DNA of 33,113 nt from Caedibacter sp. 38-128. GTDB taxonomy: Bacteria > Pseudomonadota > Alphaproteobacteria > Caedimonadales > Caedimonadaceae. The stretch lies in contig MKUU01000049.1 in NCBI GenBank assembly GCA_001898705.1, positions 1 through 33,113 on the forward strand, given 5' to 3'. The translations under genes were made by a program, and so were the position numbers. This document shows positions 8,213 to 16,237 of this stretch, piece by piece. Under the pieces are notes generated by a model. That model saw nothing but the letters and a program-made list of their open reading frames with translations, was not told the DNA's origin and did no database searches. Every line of letters starts with the position of its first letter. Within the stretch, counting starts at the first letter, position 1.

Positions 8213-9315
8213 CGCCCTGTTCGGATTCTGGTCATTGTTCTTGTGAGTAATTTCATAAATTTAGGTGAAAAAGAAGCCATTTTAAAGAGACGTTTGAAGT
8301 CGTTTTCTTTCAAAAATATCGACGTATTTTTAGTTAACTCTTTATCGAGTAGAGGATATGAGGCAGGCACAGCATTGGCTGAACGCGTAAAGTTAGAGAT
8401 TTGTGCCATAATATGAGGTTGTAGGATAAATTCTAAGAACTTATGAGCATTATCAGGATGGGGGGCGTCGACAGGAATAACAAAACAATCAATCCATATA
8501 AGGGCGCCTTCTTTTGGAATACTATAGGTTAATTGAGGGCCTTTATTGGGGCCTAGGTGATGCTGAGATTTCGCAATTGAGCTTAGCCAATGTTGTGCGA
8601 GACATGTTTCGCCTGTCGCAATATCATCATGACTGCGAGCCGCATCAAATCGACGAATATAAGGGCGTATTTTAGCAATGAGCTCTTCGACCTTTTTAAG
8701 ATCTTCCACGTTTTCTTTTTTAGGATCAAGACCCAGGTAGAGGTAAGCTGGAATAATAACTTCTGCAGGTTCTTCAAGGAGCGTAACGCCACACTCTGAA
8801 AAATGTTGAATCACGTCAGGATCAAAAAACATGGCCCAGCTATCAGTCGGTGCTTTTGAGAGTCTTTTGGAGATCAAATCCTTTTGATAGGCAAAGCCCG
8901 TCACGCCCCACATGTAAGGAATCGCATAATCATTTTGGGGATCGAAAGCTTGAAGTTGAGCCATAATCTCGGGATGAAGGCCGTTTAAATTCTTGATCTT
9001 CTCTTTTTGCAGTTTTTGATAAGTGCCTGCAGGAATCTGACGCGCCACAAAAGGCCAAGCACTGGGGCAAACAAGATCATAGCCTGAGCTGCCTGAAAGG
9101 AGTTTTGTTTCAAGGATTTCATTGCTTTCATAAATATCATAATTAATCTTAATGCCAGTTTCTTTGGTAAAAGCTTCCAACACTTCTTGCGGCATATATT
9201 CATGCCAGTTGTAAATGTTTAAAACAGCTTCTTCTTGCCCGATTGTGGGAGAGGTAAAAGAGGCAAGTAAAATAGCAAAAAATGAAAAAAAGCGTTTCAA
9301 AGCGGTCCCTTTCAA
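8209..9315 (-). CDS. Periplasmic spermidine/putrescine-binding protein (PotD/PotF family)
   Basis: 368 residues. A signal peptide (cleavage near TIG|QEE) leads into the family opening LNIYNWHEYMP, then YESNEILETKLLSG, YAIPYMWGVTG and GETCLAQHW. These are the usual landmarks of polyamine-binding proteins of ABC importers, which deliver spermidine or putrescine to a PotABC permease. No potA, potB or potC gene is adjacent, so the permease must be elsewhere or absent. The start is uncertain: no ATG fits. A TTG at 9315 is preceded by AGAGG, and another TTG at 9300 is preceded by AAAGGGA and would give a more typical signal peptide (MKRFFSFF). The exact ligand cannot be told from the sequence. Confidence 0.85.
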   Translation of the reverse strand: MKGTALKRFFSFFAILLASFTSPTIGQEEAVLNIYNWHEYMPQEVLEAFTKETGIKINYDIYESNEILETKLLSGSSGYDLVCPSAWPFVARQIPAGTYQKLQKEKIKNLNGLHPEIMAQLQAFDPQNDYAIPYMWGVTGFAYQKDLISKRLSKAPTDSWAMFFDPDVIQHFSECGVTLLEEPAEVIIPAYLYLGLDPKKENVEDLKKVEELIAKIRPYIRRFDAARSHDDIATGETCLAQHWLSSIAKSQHHLGPNKGPQLTYSIPKEGALIWIDCFVIPVDAPHPDNAHKFLEFILQPHIMAQISNFTRSANAVPASYPLLDKELTKNTSIFLKENDFKRLFKMASFSPKFMKLLTRTMTRIRTGR

Positions 9316-9436
9316 AAAACCTCTTATTTTTCATATCGTTTTGAGGCAAGGGATTCAAGAGATATATTATCTTCTGAACCTATTAAATTTATTTCCAAAA
9401 AGGTAAAATGTAACTGTTCTTGGTGCTGATTAAAAA

Positions 9437-9442
9437 TTGACA
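9437..9442 (+). promoter_or_regulatory. Possible -35 element of the protease gene
   Basis: A perfect TTGACA lies 54 bases before the ATG at 9496. The -10 region at the right spacing (TAATCC near 9460) is poor, so this is a weak or activator-dependent promoter at best. Confidence 0.25.
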
Positions 9443-9495
9443 AAATGTCTTAAGTGAGGTAATCCTTGTGTAGTAGGTTTAATTAAGGTTTCATC

Positions 9496-9698
9496 ATGAA
9501 AAAATCTCTTATATATTTACAGTCATTTTATGCTTCTCTTTCTTTTCTAATACTTCTATAGCAACACCCGATGTTTTAGAAAATCAAGATGGTAGACATC
9601 AGACTTTAGTCAAGTTTAAACATGGGTTTAAGCAGGCAATTAGAGCATTTAATGTATCTTCTCCATTTGGCGATTCTATAGATCAGAGAGATTTACTG
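9496..9698 (+). other. Out-of-frame signal-peptide region of the serine protease gene
   Basis: An ATG at 9496 with AAGG 7 bases upstream opens a frame that stops after 21 codons. The frame of the downstream protease is open from 9483 to 10469 but has no ATG before 9699. If the run of six A after the ATG had seven, the sequence would read MKKISYIFTVILCFSFFSN, then TSIA|TPD, a textbook signal peptide, followed by ~45 residues joining the protease. A real frameshift, polymerase slippage or a sequencing error in the A run would each explain this. Confidence 0.75.
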
Positions 9699-10469
9699 AT
9701 GTATGGAATAGGGGTTGATGATACTCGTAAAGAAGTAAAAGTGACAACTGTTAGTCCCTATAAAGATGTTGGGTTGCTTGACTTTCAAGACCAGCAAGGA
9801 ATATCATATGTAGGAACTGGTACATTGATCTCTAATAGGCATGTACTGACTGCGGCTCATAATTGTGTTTCTTGTGATGGGATTAAGCCTGTTCCAATGA
9901 AGAAAATGTCATTTTTAAGAGGATTTAATCGTTCTACTTTTATTGAGGATAGTCAGGTTGCCAGTATGCATTTACCAAAAAATTTCTGTCAAACAAGAAC
10001 CGGCAATGACATAGCTGTTCTTGAGTTAAGCCCGGCAGTGACATCTTCTTCAGATGTAGGTTTTATCTCGATGCCAGCAATGGAACTAAAAAAGAAACGT
10101 GTGATTGTTATCGGGTACCCAGGAGATCGTGCAGATCAACTAGAAGGTCCAGTGATGTGGGAGGATGATGGTGAAGTTGTAAATGTAAGCGAAGGGGAGT
10201 TCGTGCATAAAGCTAACACAGATCAAGGCAATAGTGGGGGACCCGTATTTTTAGATGAAAGCATTGCTATCTCTGGTGAACCTGAAACAATTATAAAAGG
10301 ACCTATTGTTGGTGTACATGTACGAGGGACTACTTTTATAAAAAGTGCAGGTAATTATGCAACATTAATAAATCCTCATTATGATAGTGTAAGGAATATT
10401 TTGAACGGCACATATCCAGATAGTTGGGATACATTTCCTTGTTTTCAACCAGAAGGAGGTAAAGGATGA
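9699..10469 (+). CDS. Trypsin-like (S1 family) serine protease, probably exported
   Basis: 256 residues from the first in-frame ATG; the intended gene probably starts at 9496 (about 324 residues) if one base is restored. Counting from 9699, the catalytic triad is complete: His54 in LTAAHNC, Asp104 in GNDIAVLEL, Ser179 in GNSGGPV. The fold is that of secreted trypsin/glutamyl-endopeptidase-like enzymes. As the frame stands, translation from 9699 would give a cytoplasmic protein without a signal peptide, and the ATG has no good ribosome-binding site, which argues that the upstream start is the real one. The stop overlaps the start of the next gene (ATGA), so the two are translationally coupled. 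The substrate is unknown. Confidence 0.85.
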   Translation: MYGIGVDDTRKEVKVTTVSPYKDVGLLDFQDQQGISYVGTGTLISNRHVLTAAHNCVSCDGIKPVPMKKMSFLRGFNRSTFIEDSQVASMHLPKNFCQTRTGNDIAVLELSPAVTSSSDVGFISMPAMELKKKRVIVIGYPGDRADQLEGPVMWEDDGEVVNVSEGEFVHKANTDQGNSGGPVFLDESIAISGEPETIIKGPIVGVHVRGTTFIKSAGNYATLINPHYDSVRNILNGTYPDSWDTFPCFQPEGGKG

Positions 10470-10741
10470 AAAAGTATAATTTAGGGGTTTTAATAGTAAT
10501 AGCCTTATCGAGTTCTATTCAGGCTATTAGCAGTTCTGAAGTTACAAAAGAAGAAGAAAGGTATCAGAGAGTTCTTAAGATTTCTCCTCCTCAGCAAGGA
10601 GCAGGAGAAACTCCAATTAGCAAGCCAAATGACCTTAAAACAACAGATCGTTTCAAGAATAAAAAGTATTATATTGTTGGTGAGCGGGTTGCATACACAG
10701 ATGCAGCTTCTAACAATTCTACTGAGACTAAAGCTCACTAA
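10466..10741 (+). CDS. Small exported protein coupled to the serine protease
   Basis: 91 residues. A GGAGGT ribosome-binding site precedes the ATG, which overlaps the protease stop codon in ATGA. Residues 1-20 form a signal peptide (LGVLIVIALSSSIQA|ISS). The mature ~70 residues are polar, with a Pro/Gly stretch and a Lys/Tyr patch (NKKYYIVGERVAY), and have no recognisable domain or cysteines. Tight coupling to a protease suggests a partner such as an inhibitor, chaperone or substrate; this is inference from position only. Confidence 0.65.
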   Translation: MKKYNLGVLIVIALSSSIQAISSSEVTKEEERYQRVLKISPPQQGAGETPISKPNDLKTTDRFKNKKYYIVGERVAYTDAASNNSTETKAH

Positions 10742-10781
10742 AATAAGATAGTTTGGGTGGGTTTAATAGGAATAGAAAAGA

Positions 10782-11816
10782 TTAAGGCCGCAGATACACC
10801 TGGGCATCATCTTCTGTAAATGGTTTTGTTTTTAACCACGACGTCCAGCCGAGGTAGGATTTTCCATCCAAACGTGTTTCCATGACGTCAGGAGCTTTTA
10901 TGATCAGATTAAAACAGAACTCTTGCTCAACACCCACATAAAGCTTTGTTAAATCATAAAGAGGGGTATAACCATAGCCAGGCTTAATGAAGGCTTTAAA
11001 ACTTTCACCATCCAAAGGACCAAGACGAATGGTAATATTCTTTCTTTGATTCCAAACTTTCTCGCCCAATGCCGCATCTTGACCCAGAAGATTAAATTGC
11101 CCGCGGGCGCCAATGCGCGTGACTTGACTTGCTTCAAGCTTATTCCAGCCTCCTTGAAATTGAATGACTTCAACGGGCAGGTCAAAATAATTGGACAGAA
11201 AGGTTTGAAGCCCCACCATAGAACGTGGCTGCCCCCAAAGAAGGCCGGTGTAATAAAGCAGGCCTCGGTCAGGTATTCCCAATCGACCCCGTGTTCCTTG
11301 CGTTCCCAACCCTAAAAGAGCATAAAGATTGTTGGCAAAAGGCGTCTTATCAGGACTTTGTTCACTGAGGCCTATCCAATGTTTTTTACGAATTCGATGA
11401 AAGATTGAGAGCAAACGATGATTAAAAATATCAAGGAAATCTCGCCCTGCGGTATCTTGGTGGCGGATACGATCATAAAGAAGCTCAGTATAAGGGGCAG
11501 GGAGAGGCCCATGCCCTCCTGCAATTCCAAAAAAATTCACATGAACGGTAATGCGCTTGTCAAAGATTAAATTGTCATTAGAGGTTTCTGTCTTTGCTGA
11601 ATAGAGGTCGCTAGCAGGATAGGAATAAAGGATGCGTCCTTTTAGAATGAGTGCTTCTTCTTCAGGGCGTGTTCCTTCACCCAAAGATTTGCATTCAGGT
11701 GTCTGCATTTCAATAAGTTTAACAGCTTGATGGAATTCAAACTGGTAAGGCTTCTCAGAAAGCTGGCTTTCTAAACTAGCCTTTTGCTGCCGGAGATGGC
11801 GGGCCATTGTTTCCAT
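10782..11816 (-). CDS. tssG: Type VI secretion baseplate subunit TssG (ImpH/VasB)
   Basis: 344 residues, the usual length. The N-terminus carries the family pattern F-E-F-H-Q-A-V-K-L-I-E, followed by V-N-F-F-G-I-A-G-G-H-G-P-L-P-x-P-Y-T, the landmark of ImpH/VasB proteins. TssG joins TssF and TssE to form the baseplate wedge of the contractile T6SS, in the cytoplasm at the inner membrane. The gene overlaps the end of tssF by 46 bases; a second ATG at 11807 (MARHL) would shorten the overlap to 37. AAAGGA lies just upstream of both. No other T6SS gene is in the window, so the rest of the apparatus must be encoded elsewhere. Confidence 0.9.
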   Translation of the reverse strand: METMARHLRQQKASLESQLSEKPYQFEFHQAVKLIEMQTPECKSLGEGTRPEEEALILKGRILYSYPASDLYSAKTETSNDNLIFDKRITVHVNFFGIAGGHGPLPAPYTELLYDRIRHQDTAGRDFLDIFNHRLLSIFHRIRKKHWIGLSEQSPDKTPFANNLYALLGLGTQGTRGRLGIPDRGLLYYTGLLWGQPRSMVGLQTFLSNYFDLPVEVIQFQGGWNKLEASQVTRIGARGQFNLLGQDAALGEKVWNQRKNITIRLGPLDGESFKAFIKPGYGYTPLYDLTKLYVGVEQEFCFNLIIKAPDVMETRLDGKSYLGWTSWLKTKPFTEDDAQVYLRP

Positions 11817-13600
11817 ATTCCTTTACGATTCTTATTAATAATTTCAAGCTCTGTAAATGAGTTTACCGCGGCAAATAAAGAGAAAAAATGGTTCATGACA
11901 GAGGCGAATAGAAATAAATTCCCTCCCTCACCATCTTTTTTATCAAAAGTTAAAGTCACTTTTGTCCCTTGCAGAAATCCCCGCCATGCATCCAATCCCA
12001 CACGTCGTGTTACGAGCTCTGTTGACATCCCTATAAGAGCTTTAAGTTCTTTAAGCGTAGGAAGATGCTCAGTGTTTGAATAAAGACGCATAATCTCTTT
12101 CAGAGCTTCCAAAGAAGCAGGATCATTTGAAAGCGTCAAATGATTCAGCGATAAATGCGAAACAAGGCGCCAGAGGGAAACACCTTCTAAAGGAGCTGTT
12201 GTTTGAGGCGTGGGTTTATCTAAGCAATAAATGTGTGAGGCGGGCGTTTCATTTTCTGGTTGTAAAATACTTCCAGCAGGCAATTGTTGCGCCAACATAC
12301 GGTTTGTGCATAAAACTTCAGCATAGATAATGTGTGAAGGTGGCTGCTGAGGATTCATCTCAAAATCAACGAAAGAGAGGAGGATATCTGTTCCTGGAAG
12401 TTTTGGATTCATCGCAGGAATACGGCGCGCAGACCAAAATGCTTTTTGTTCACGTTGGACATGGTTATGATTATATGAAAAATAAGGAGCGAATTCATGT
12501 ACTTCTTCGCGGTCTTCAAAGACAGCCTTAACGGTTTCAATTGAGTGAATCTCAGTTGTTTTTTCTCGCCGAAAGTCAGCGACAAGCCGGGTTTCATGAG
12601 CTCGATGATCAAGCTTTAAGGGCTCAGAAGTTTTTTTAAATATATTAACGACAGGGCTTGTATGAAGCTGGAAGGTCATCTCATTGATATCATTAGGCGA
12701 TAAGAAAACGTCGTCAGCCAAAGTAATTAAAATATCAAAATTTTTAGCGTTACTTGTAAAATGTAAATTTTGGATCTCTGCATACAAAAACTTCTCAGGA
12801 AAGTGGAAATATTCATAAATAAGACGATAGCCGACATGCGCATGACTCGGATAGGGGATAACAGCCTCATCTGAGGAAAATCCAACTTGATAGAGTGAGT
12901 CTTGAGGCAGTAGTTGAAGGTTCCTTGGATTTGAGAGCCCTCCTGGAATAACAGCGATTTCGGCTTGCTGGGCAAATAGCGCTTCATATAGATTGGCTTG
13001 GAGAATAGAATTTCCAGAGAGATAAAAGCGTAACTTTTTAAGATTGATACGACTAAGTTCCATCCCAAATGTTTCAAAACGTAAAAGTAGACAATTCGTT
13101 GACGCTAACATGCCTGAAGGTAAATCAAGCGATCTTCGTGAGACAAGTTCGGCTTTTTTAAGGCTGATTGGTGCTAATTCAATGTCAAAAGCTGTTTCAA
13201 AACGGCATGTTTCCCCATCAAGCGTCTGACAAAAAAGAGGTGTTTTTCGAGGAATTTTTGTAACTTCTGTCAGCTTTCCTTTATCAGGCGTCGACACGAA
13301 TTTAGCAATTGTCATTGACGGAAGAGGGCTAATAAAATGAGGATAGAGAACTTCCAACATTGCGGCGGCAATTCGTGGAAATTGATCATCAATATCGCGT
13401 TGAAGGCGTGCCGTCAGATAAGAAAAAGATTCTAAAAGGCGCTCTACATGAGGGTCAGAAGATTCAACAGCCCCAAAATCTAGTCTTTGAGCAATCTTCG
13501 GATATTGTGTTGCAAAGCGTGAGCCTTGGTAACGAAGATAGTTAAGCTCTCGTTGATAATAATCAAATAAAGGTCTTAAATTAGGCACACAACCCCCCAT
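11771..13600 (-). CDS. tssF: Type VI secretion baseplate subunit TssF (ImpG/VasA)
   Basis: 609 residues, the normal length. The opening F-D-Y-Y-Q-R-E-L-N-Y-L-R, then A-T-Q-Y-P-K-I-A-Q-R-L and D-P-H-V-E-R-L-L-E-S-F is the ImpG/VasA signature. TssF forms the baseplate wedge with TssG, encoded immediately downstream with overlap. The start is ambiguous. The ATG at 13600 lies in a G run with no ordinary ribosome-binding site. An ATG four bases upstream is in another frame, and GTG at 13588, preceded by the G run, gives the family-like start MPNLRPLFDYY. A CCATCC/GGATGG hairpin (10-base A-rich loop) covers this region and might affect initiation. The gene lies 92 bases downstream of truA on the same strand. 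Confidence 0.92.
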   Translation of the reverse strand: MGGCVPNLRPLFDYYQRELNYLRYQGSRFATQYPKIAQRLDFGAVESSDPHVERLLESFSYLTARLQRDIDDQFPRIAAAMLEVLYPHFISPLPSMTIAKFVSTPDKGKLTEVTKIPRKTPLFCQTLDGETCRFETAFDIELAPISLKKAELVSRRSLDLPSGMLASTNCLLLRFETFGMELSRINLKKLRFYLSGNSILQANLYEALFAQQAEIAVIPGGLSNPRNLQLLPQDSLYQVGFSSDEAVIPYPSHAHVGYRLIYEYFHFPEKFLYAEIQNLHFTSNAKNFDILITLADDVFLSPNDINEMTFQLHTSPVVNIFKKTSEPLKLDHRAHETRLVADFRREKTTEIHSIETVKAVFEDREEVHEFAPYFSYNHNHVQREQKAFWSARRIPAMNPKLPGTDILLSFVDFEMNPQQPPSHIIYAEVLCTNRMLAQQLPAGSILQPENETPASHIYCLDKPTPQTTAPLEGVSLWRLVSHLSLNHLTLSNDPASLEALKEIMRLYSNTEHLPTLKELKALIGMSTELVTRRVGLDAWRGFLQGTKVTLTFDKKDGEGGNLFLFASVMNHFFSLFAAVNSFTELEIINKNRKGIWKQWPAISGSKRLV

Positions 13601-13692
13601 CCATTTTTTTTAGGATGGCATAAGGAAGGTTAAGTTTCTATGAAAATTAGTGGATTATTTTCCATAAATTTTAATAAAAACGAGTCCCTGGT

Positions 13693-14430
13693 TTAATAGC
13701 GTACATGTATGAAATAAAGGCCTTCGGGTGGGGCTGTGGGGCCGCCTGCTTGCCGGTTTTTAGCTTCTAAAGCTCTTTTAAAGTCTTCTGGGCTCCATTT
13801 TCCTTCACCCACTAATTTTAAACTCCCGACCATATTCCGCACTTGATGGTGAAGAAAAGAAAGCGCCAAAACATGAAAGAGGATCAAATTGCCTTCTTGC
13901 GTGATTTTAAAACGATTAAGGGTGCGTATCGGAGAACTTGCTTGGCACTCACTTGCTCGAAAGGTGGTGAAATCATGTTTGCCAATCAGAAACATCGCAG
14001 CTTGTTGCATCATTTCAACATTTAAAGGACGTTTTATATGCCAAACACGCTTCTTCTCAAGGACGGGTGGCGCAGGGCGGCAGAGAACTTTATAGCAATA
14101 AGATCTTTCCACTGCTGAAAAGCGCGCATGAAAGAGGTCATCTGTCTCTTCTGCCTCAATAATGACAATAGGATAGGGACGTAAATAATAGTTCAGCGCT
14201 TCTCGAATTTTATAGGCTGGAAAATGTTTCTCAAGATCAACGTGAGCAACTTGACCAAACGCATGGACGCCTGCATCTGTTCGGCCCGCAGCATGAAGGC
14301 GGACTTTTTCTCGCGAGAACGCCTCAATCGCGGATTCAATCGCACTTTGAACTGAGATACCATTTGTTTGATGTTGCCATCCGACAAAAGGAGTACCATC
14401 ATATTCAATGGTTAATTTATAGCGTGGCAT
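13693..14430 (-). CDS. truA: tRNA pseudouridine(38-40) synthase TruA
   Basis: 245 residues. The catalytic aspartate is Asp52 in AGRTDAGVHAFGQ. The N-terminus YKLTIEYDGTPFVGWQ and the C-terminal HHQVRNMVG are family landmarks. TruA converts uridines 38-40 in the anticodon arm of several tRNAs to pseudouridine. Its start overlaps the end of fmt by 19 bases, and def-fmt-truA reads as one translation-related operon. Confidence 0.95.
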   Translation of the reverse strand: MPRYKLTIEYDGTPFVGWQHQTNGISVQSAIESAIEAFSREKVRLHAAGRTDAGVHAFGQVAHVDLEKHFPAYKIREALNYYLRPYPIVIIEAEETDDLFHARFSAVERSYCYKVLCRPAPPVLEKKRVWHIKRPLNVEMMQQAAMFLIGKHDFTTFRASECQASSPIRTLNRFKITQEGNLILFHVLALSFLHHQVRNMVGSLKLVGEGKWSPEDFKRALEAKNRQAGGPTAPPEGLYFIHVRY

Positions 14431-15365
14431 GAGCTCTCAGAAAGTGGCAATTGGATGCCGCATGGAATCGCATGTCCGTTTAAAAAATCTTTTAAAGTAC
14501 ATGCTTTTTTCCCTTGTTTTTGAATAAGCTGAGGTCTAAAGGCTTGCTGGCCGCAAGCAATCGTCAGCTGATCATCAAGAACTTGTCCAGCTTTTCCCGT
14601 GAGTGGAAGAACTTCAGCCGCAAGAACCTTATACGTCTCACCTTGCCAGACAAACCAAGCTCCAGGCCACGGGGTGAAGGCTCGCACTTGACGCTCTAGC
14701 ATTGTTGCGTTTTGAGTCCAATCGAGTTGTCCTTCTTGCTTGTTGATTTTATGAGCGTAGGTAACTCCTGTTGAAGGTTGAGGTTGAGACTGTATGTCGT
14801 TGCGTTGCAGGGCTTCAAGTGTTTTTAACAGGAGAGGGGCGCCAAGTTGGGCAAGTTGATCATGAAGGACGTTTGCGGTCGTTTGAGACGTAATGGGAAT
14901 AGATTCTTTTAACAACATTGCACCAGTATCAAGCCCAGCGTCCATTTGCATAATTGTGATGCCAGTTTCTTGGTCACCGGCTAAGATTGCTCGCTGAATG
15001 GGAGCGGCTCCTCGCCAGCGAGGCAGAAGAGAAGCATGGATGTTGAGGCAGCCTAAGCGAGGGGCATCAAGGATTGCTTGAGGCAAGATAAGCCCATAAG
15101 CCGCAACAATGGCGATATCTGCCTTAAGAGCACTAAAATGGGCCTGCTCCTCGCTGGTTTTTAACGTCTTTGGCGTAAAGACGGGGATATTATAGCGGTC
15201 TCCTAAAAGATGAACGGGGCTTTTTTGGACATGATAGCCTCGTCCTGCGGGGCGAGGCGGTTGAGTGTAAATGCCAATAAGATCATAACCATGGTCGAGG
15301 AGAGCCTGAAGAGCTGGGACTGCAAATTCTGGAGTGCCCATAAAGACGATACGTTGCTTGGTCAT
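14412..15365 (-). CDS. fmt: Methionyl-tRNA formyltransferase
   Basis: 317 residues. The N-terminal formyltransferase domain has FMGTPEFAVPAL and the catalytic NIHASLLPRWRGAAPIQ stretch (Asn, His), followed by MDAGLDTGAML; the C-terminal OB-like domain starts near residue 205. The enzyme formylates initiator Met-tRNA with 10-formyl-tetrahydrofolate. It lies 10 bases after def, the usual pairing since Def later removes the formyl group. Confidence 0.96.
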   Translation of the reverse strand: MTKQRIVFMGTPEFAVPALQALLDHGYDLIGIYTQPPRPAGRGYHVQKSPVHLLGDRYNIPVFTPKTLKTSEEQAHFSALKADIAIVAAYGLILPQAILDAPRLGCLNIHASLLPRWRGAAPIQRAILAGDQETGITIMQMDAGLDTGAMLLKESIPITSQTTANVLHDQLAQLGAPLLLKTLEALQRNDIQSQPQPSTGVTYAHKINKQEGQLDWTQNATMLERQVRAFTPWPGAWFVWQGETYKVLAAEVLPLTGKAGQVLDDQLTIACGQQAFRPQLIQKQGKKACTLKDFLNGHAIPCGIQLPLSESSCHAIN

Positions 15366-15375
15366 CCGTTATCTT

Positions 15376-15879
15376 TTAATCCTCTTTTAACTTGATAGCG
15401 CGCCGCAGCAGCAGATTGCGCTTAAGAGAGGAAACATGATCAACAAACAGAACGCCGTTAAGATGATCAATTTCGTGTTGAATACACGCCCCTAGAATAC
15501 CATCAACGGTTAATTCTTGTCGTTTGTTATGACGATCAAGATACTGGAATTTAACTGAGCTGGCTCTCACGATGGCGGTCCATTGATTTGGCACAGAAAG
15601 ACAGCCCTCGGTGAAAGCTTCGCGCTTATCAGAGTACCAGACAATTTCAGGATTCGCCATGAGAAGAGGCTCAGGTGTACGCTCATCTTCAAAATCAATG
15701 ACAACAATGCGTTTTTGAATCCCCACTTGCGTTGCGGCTAAACCACATCCTTTATCATGGTACATCGTCTCAAGCATGTCATCCATAAGGCGTTGAATAT
15801 CAGTATCAACTTTTTCGACAGGATGTGCCTTGAGCTTTAAACGGGGGTCCGGAACCTTAAGAATTTTTAAAAGGGCCAA
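15376..15879 (-). CDS. def: Peptide deformylase
   Basis: 167 residues. All three motifs are present: GCGLAATQVG (44-53), EGCLSVP with metal ligand Cys93, and QHEIDH with ligands His135 and His139 and catalytic Glu136. It removes the N-formyl group from nascent proteins. It is first in def-fmt-truA; the T6SS genes downstream on the same strand may be co-transcribed, as no terminator is visible between truA and tssF. Confidence 0.96.
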   Translation of the reverse strand: MALLKILKVPDPRLKLKAHPVEKVDTDIQRLMDDMLETMYHDKGCGLAATQVGIQKRIVVIDFEDERTPEPLLMANPEIVWYSDKREAFTEGCLSVPNQWTAIVRASSVKFQYLDRHNKRQELTVDGILGACIQHEIDHLNGVLFVDHVSSLKRNLLLRRAIKLKED

Positions 15880-15995
15880 TTGTGTGCCTCATAAATTAGA
15901 GAATTCATTATAAAGGAAATATAGTGATTAATATAGGAATTTCAATTATTTTCAGTAATTTTTTAAGAATTAAGCGCGGATATTTTTTGAATAAA

Positions 15996-16071
15996 TGGTG
16001 CCTGGGGAGGGAATCGAACCCCCGACACAAGGATTTTCAGTCCTTTGCTCTACCGACTGAGCTACCCAGGC
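15996..16071 (-). tRNA. tRNA-Phe (GAA)
   Basis: A full 76-base cloverleaf on the minus strand: acceptor stem GCCTGGG/CCCAGGC, D arm GCTCAGTCGGTAGAGC, anticodon loop CTGAAAA giving GAA, T arm with GGTTCGATTC, and an encoded CCA end. It stands alone between def and lepB. Confidence 0.97.
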
Positions 16072-16181
16072 ATCCAGAAGCAGTCTTAATGAATTCTTAG
16101 GGCAATGTCTAGGAGTTTCTTTAAAATGATCTGACTTCTTAAAAAATTTATGATCAAGTTGTGTTAAGAAATAGGAAAGGC

Positions 16182-16209
16182 TTGCCTGTTAATATTTTTA
16201 TTGTATGCT
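16182..16209 (+). promoter_or_regulatory. Putative promoter of the lepB-rnc-era operon
   Basis: TTGCCT (16182-16187) and TATGCT (16204-16209) are 16 bases apart, 28 bases before the lepB ATG. It is a moderate match to sigma-70 sites. Confidence 0.4.
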
Positions 16210-16237
16210 GATAACAAATTAAAAATTGGAGTTTTTG

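Noticed and set aside
9496-9561. A 21-codon leader peptide regulating the protease by attenuation
   Set aside because: The other frame over the same bases encodes a perfect signal peptide joined to the protease, which a one-base shift explains better; there is no run of regulatory codons or terminator hairpin.
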